Origin: Bordetella parapertussis
Lineage (GTDB): Bacteria > Pseudomonadota > Gammaproteobacteria > Burkholderiales > Burkholderiaceae_B
DNA length: 5,955 nt
Direction: 5' to 3'
Assembly (NCBI GenBank): GCA_945911685.1
Contig: CAMEAW010000171.1
Location: 1 to 5,955 of the forward strand
Below, piece by piece: positions 5,955-5,955 of this stretch. Made by a program: the position numbers and the translations under genes. Position 1 is the stretch's first letter, and each line of letters starts with the position of its first letter. The notes under the pieces are model-generated. The model saw only the letters and a list, made by a program, of their open reading frames with translations, had not been told where the DNA came from and did not search any database.

Positions 5955-5955
5955 T

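Overview
The window looks like ordinary chromosome from a betaproteobacterium, most likely order Burkholderiales. The inference rests on the OmpR-type regulator ([36 protein letters not shown]), the ispD-ispF pair, and the position of that pair divergent from mfd. Base composition looks only moderately GC-rich for that order. No transposase, phage, CRISPR, tRNA or rRNA signal was seen, and genus cannot be assigned by eye.

Layout: a short leader (1-142) with a 19-bp inverted repeat at the left edge is followed by a plus-strand OmpR-family response regulator (143-877). Its 3' end overlaps, tail to tail, the end of a minus-strand operon ispD (2116-1391) then ispF (1359-847). These encode two MEP-pathway enzymes of isoprenoid precursor synthesis. 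A 388-bp divergent intergenic region (2117-2504) separates ispD from plus-strand mfd (2505-5954), the transcription-repair coupling factor, which is complete and stops one base before the window ends.

The four proteins do not form one pathway. IspD and IspF act two steps apart in the MEP route, with IspE between them and encoded elsewhere. Mfd rescues RNA polymerase stalled at DNA lesions. The regulator probably responds to envelope or osmotic conditions, but no sensor kinase gene follows it.

The most unusual material is non-coding. The ispD leader side of the intergenic region (about 2120-2246) is built from degenerate 14-bp units in register and contains a near-perfect long palindrome. The mfd side carries a 39-bp near-identical tandem duplication (2334-2411) that ends two bases before the likely mfd -35 element. 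A second point is the regulator's receiver domain, where one of the two conserved acidic metal-pocket residues is glycine. I found no convincing new multi-gene system; the rest is housekeeping.
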